Below, one piece after another: positions 63,510 through 64,000 of a stretch of 64,000 nt of DNA. How positions within the stretch are numbered: the stretch's first letter is position 1; every line of letters starts with the position of its first letter. A program made the position numbers and the translations under genes. The notes beneath the pieces are model-generated. The model saw only the letters and a program-made list of their open reading frames with translations. It ran no database searches and was not told the origin of the DNA. The stretch is from Lytechinus pictus (lineage: Eukaryota > Echinodermata > Echinoidea > Temnopleuroida > Toxopneustidae), in contig NC_087247.1 of assembly GCF_037042905.1 (NCBI RefSeq), forward strand, positions 64,441,420 through 64,505,419. The letters run 5' to 3'.

Positions 63510-64000
63510 AGAATTACATGTAGGTCCTTAGTATCATTCCAAAATAGCACTGTCAATTAAAACGGCAAACACATACATGTTCTTCTAACAGGATTATCAC
63601 TAGGCATACCGTTACTTTAATTCTAATCTTTGTTAAATGTATTCAATTCTTGTCAAATATGTCTGGTTTTTTTTAGTAGTATCCTATTGAAAGAATCTCT
63701 TTGTCATAAAGACAAACCCAAATAAGTGAGTTACACTGCGGAAATTCAAACAATATAAGAAAGGCATCCGTGTAGTTTAACAATTTGTATATACTTTTTA
63801 AAGGATTATTATTATACCTTTGGAAAAATACCTTTTTAGAGTGTAGTTACTTGTTAAGATTGCTTTACTTTACTGAATGTGTGCGACCAATTGTCACATT
63901 GTCAGACACACATTGTGACAATGAATGAGGAGCACGTTTCTGACGTTTTGGCAATTCTCCCCTCTTTAATTCTCTTCGTCTAGACTTTGCATAGCTATGT
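63510..64000. other. Stretch without recognised feature
   Basis: A short local palindrome ATTGTCACATTGTCAGACAC at 63890 is the only structure noticed. Confidence 0.4.

Overview
The window is animal nuclear DNA: AT-rich, intron-rich and full of MITE-like and other transposable-element copies. I read it as an echinoderm, most likely a sea urchin. That rests on the style of the repeats (about 590-bp TTAA-ended inverted-repeat elements, 'gtccaccccaaca' and 'ggagaatgaaac' termini, 'tgacctttgaccttggtcatgtgacc' arrays) and on the protein, not on a database search. I see no prokaryotic or organellar genes.

One protein-coding gene is clear. It fills about 6.0-49.1 kb on the minus strand. I joined 30 coding exons, all with GT-AG introns and all in compatible phases, into one frame of 4,383 nt (about 1,460 aa plus stop). 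The protein is a NEK8/NEK9-type NIMA-related kinase. Its order is: Ser/Gly-rich N-terminus; an extra alpha/beta domain (about residues 83-257) resembling DUF4347; an intact Ser/Thr kinase domain (about 267-540); an RCC1 propeller (about 552-882); a long Ser-rich linker with a basic cluster (about 883-1318); and a C-terminal coiled coil (about 1339-1435). The extra N-terminal domain is the main novelty. It has the strand-helix layout of caspase/CHAT-like folds and keeps a His (142) and a Cys (198) where that fold carries its dyad.

The rest is introns, flanks and mobile DNA. 0-6 kb, downstream of the stop codon, holds four tandem arrays (69, 34, about 150 and 49 bp). Intron 21 is almost filled by a 5.4-kb element with piggyBac-like ends (14469-19886) and large internal duplications. 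Introns 17, 8/9 and 3/4 region carry three copies of an element built of about 160-bp repeats containing AGGTCA-A-AGGTCA. Intron 11 is mostly a foldback element whose end lies 10 bp from a splice donor. Intron 1 holds nested elements.

49-64 kb, upstream of the start codon, holds the tail of a LINE, a cluster of seven copies of a 17-bp motif, a hAT-like element with a perfect 8-bp target duplication that carries a 48-bp palindromic insertion, and several TTAA-ended elements. A possible upstream exon of the kinase gene lies at 54984-55022. No second complete gene is supported.
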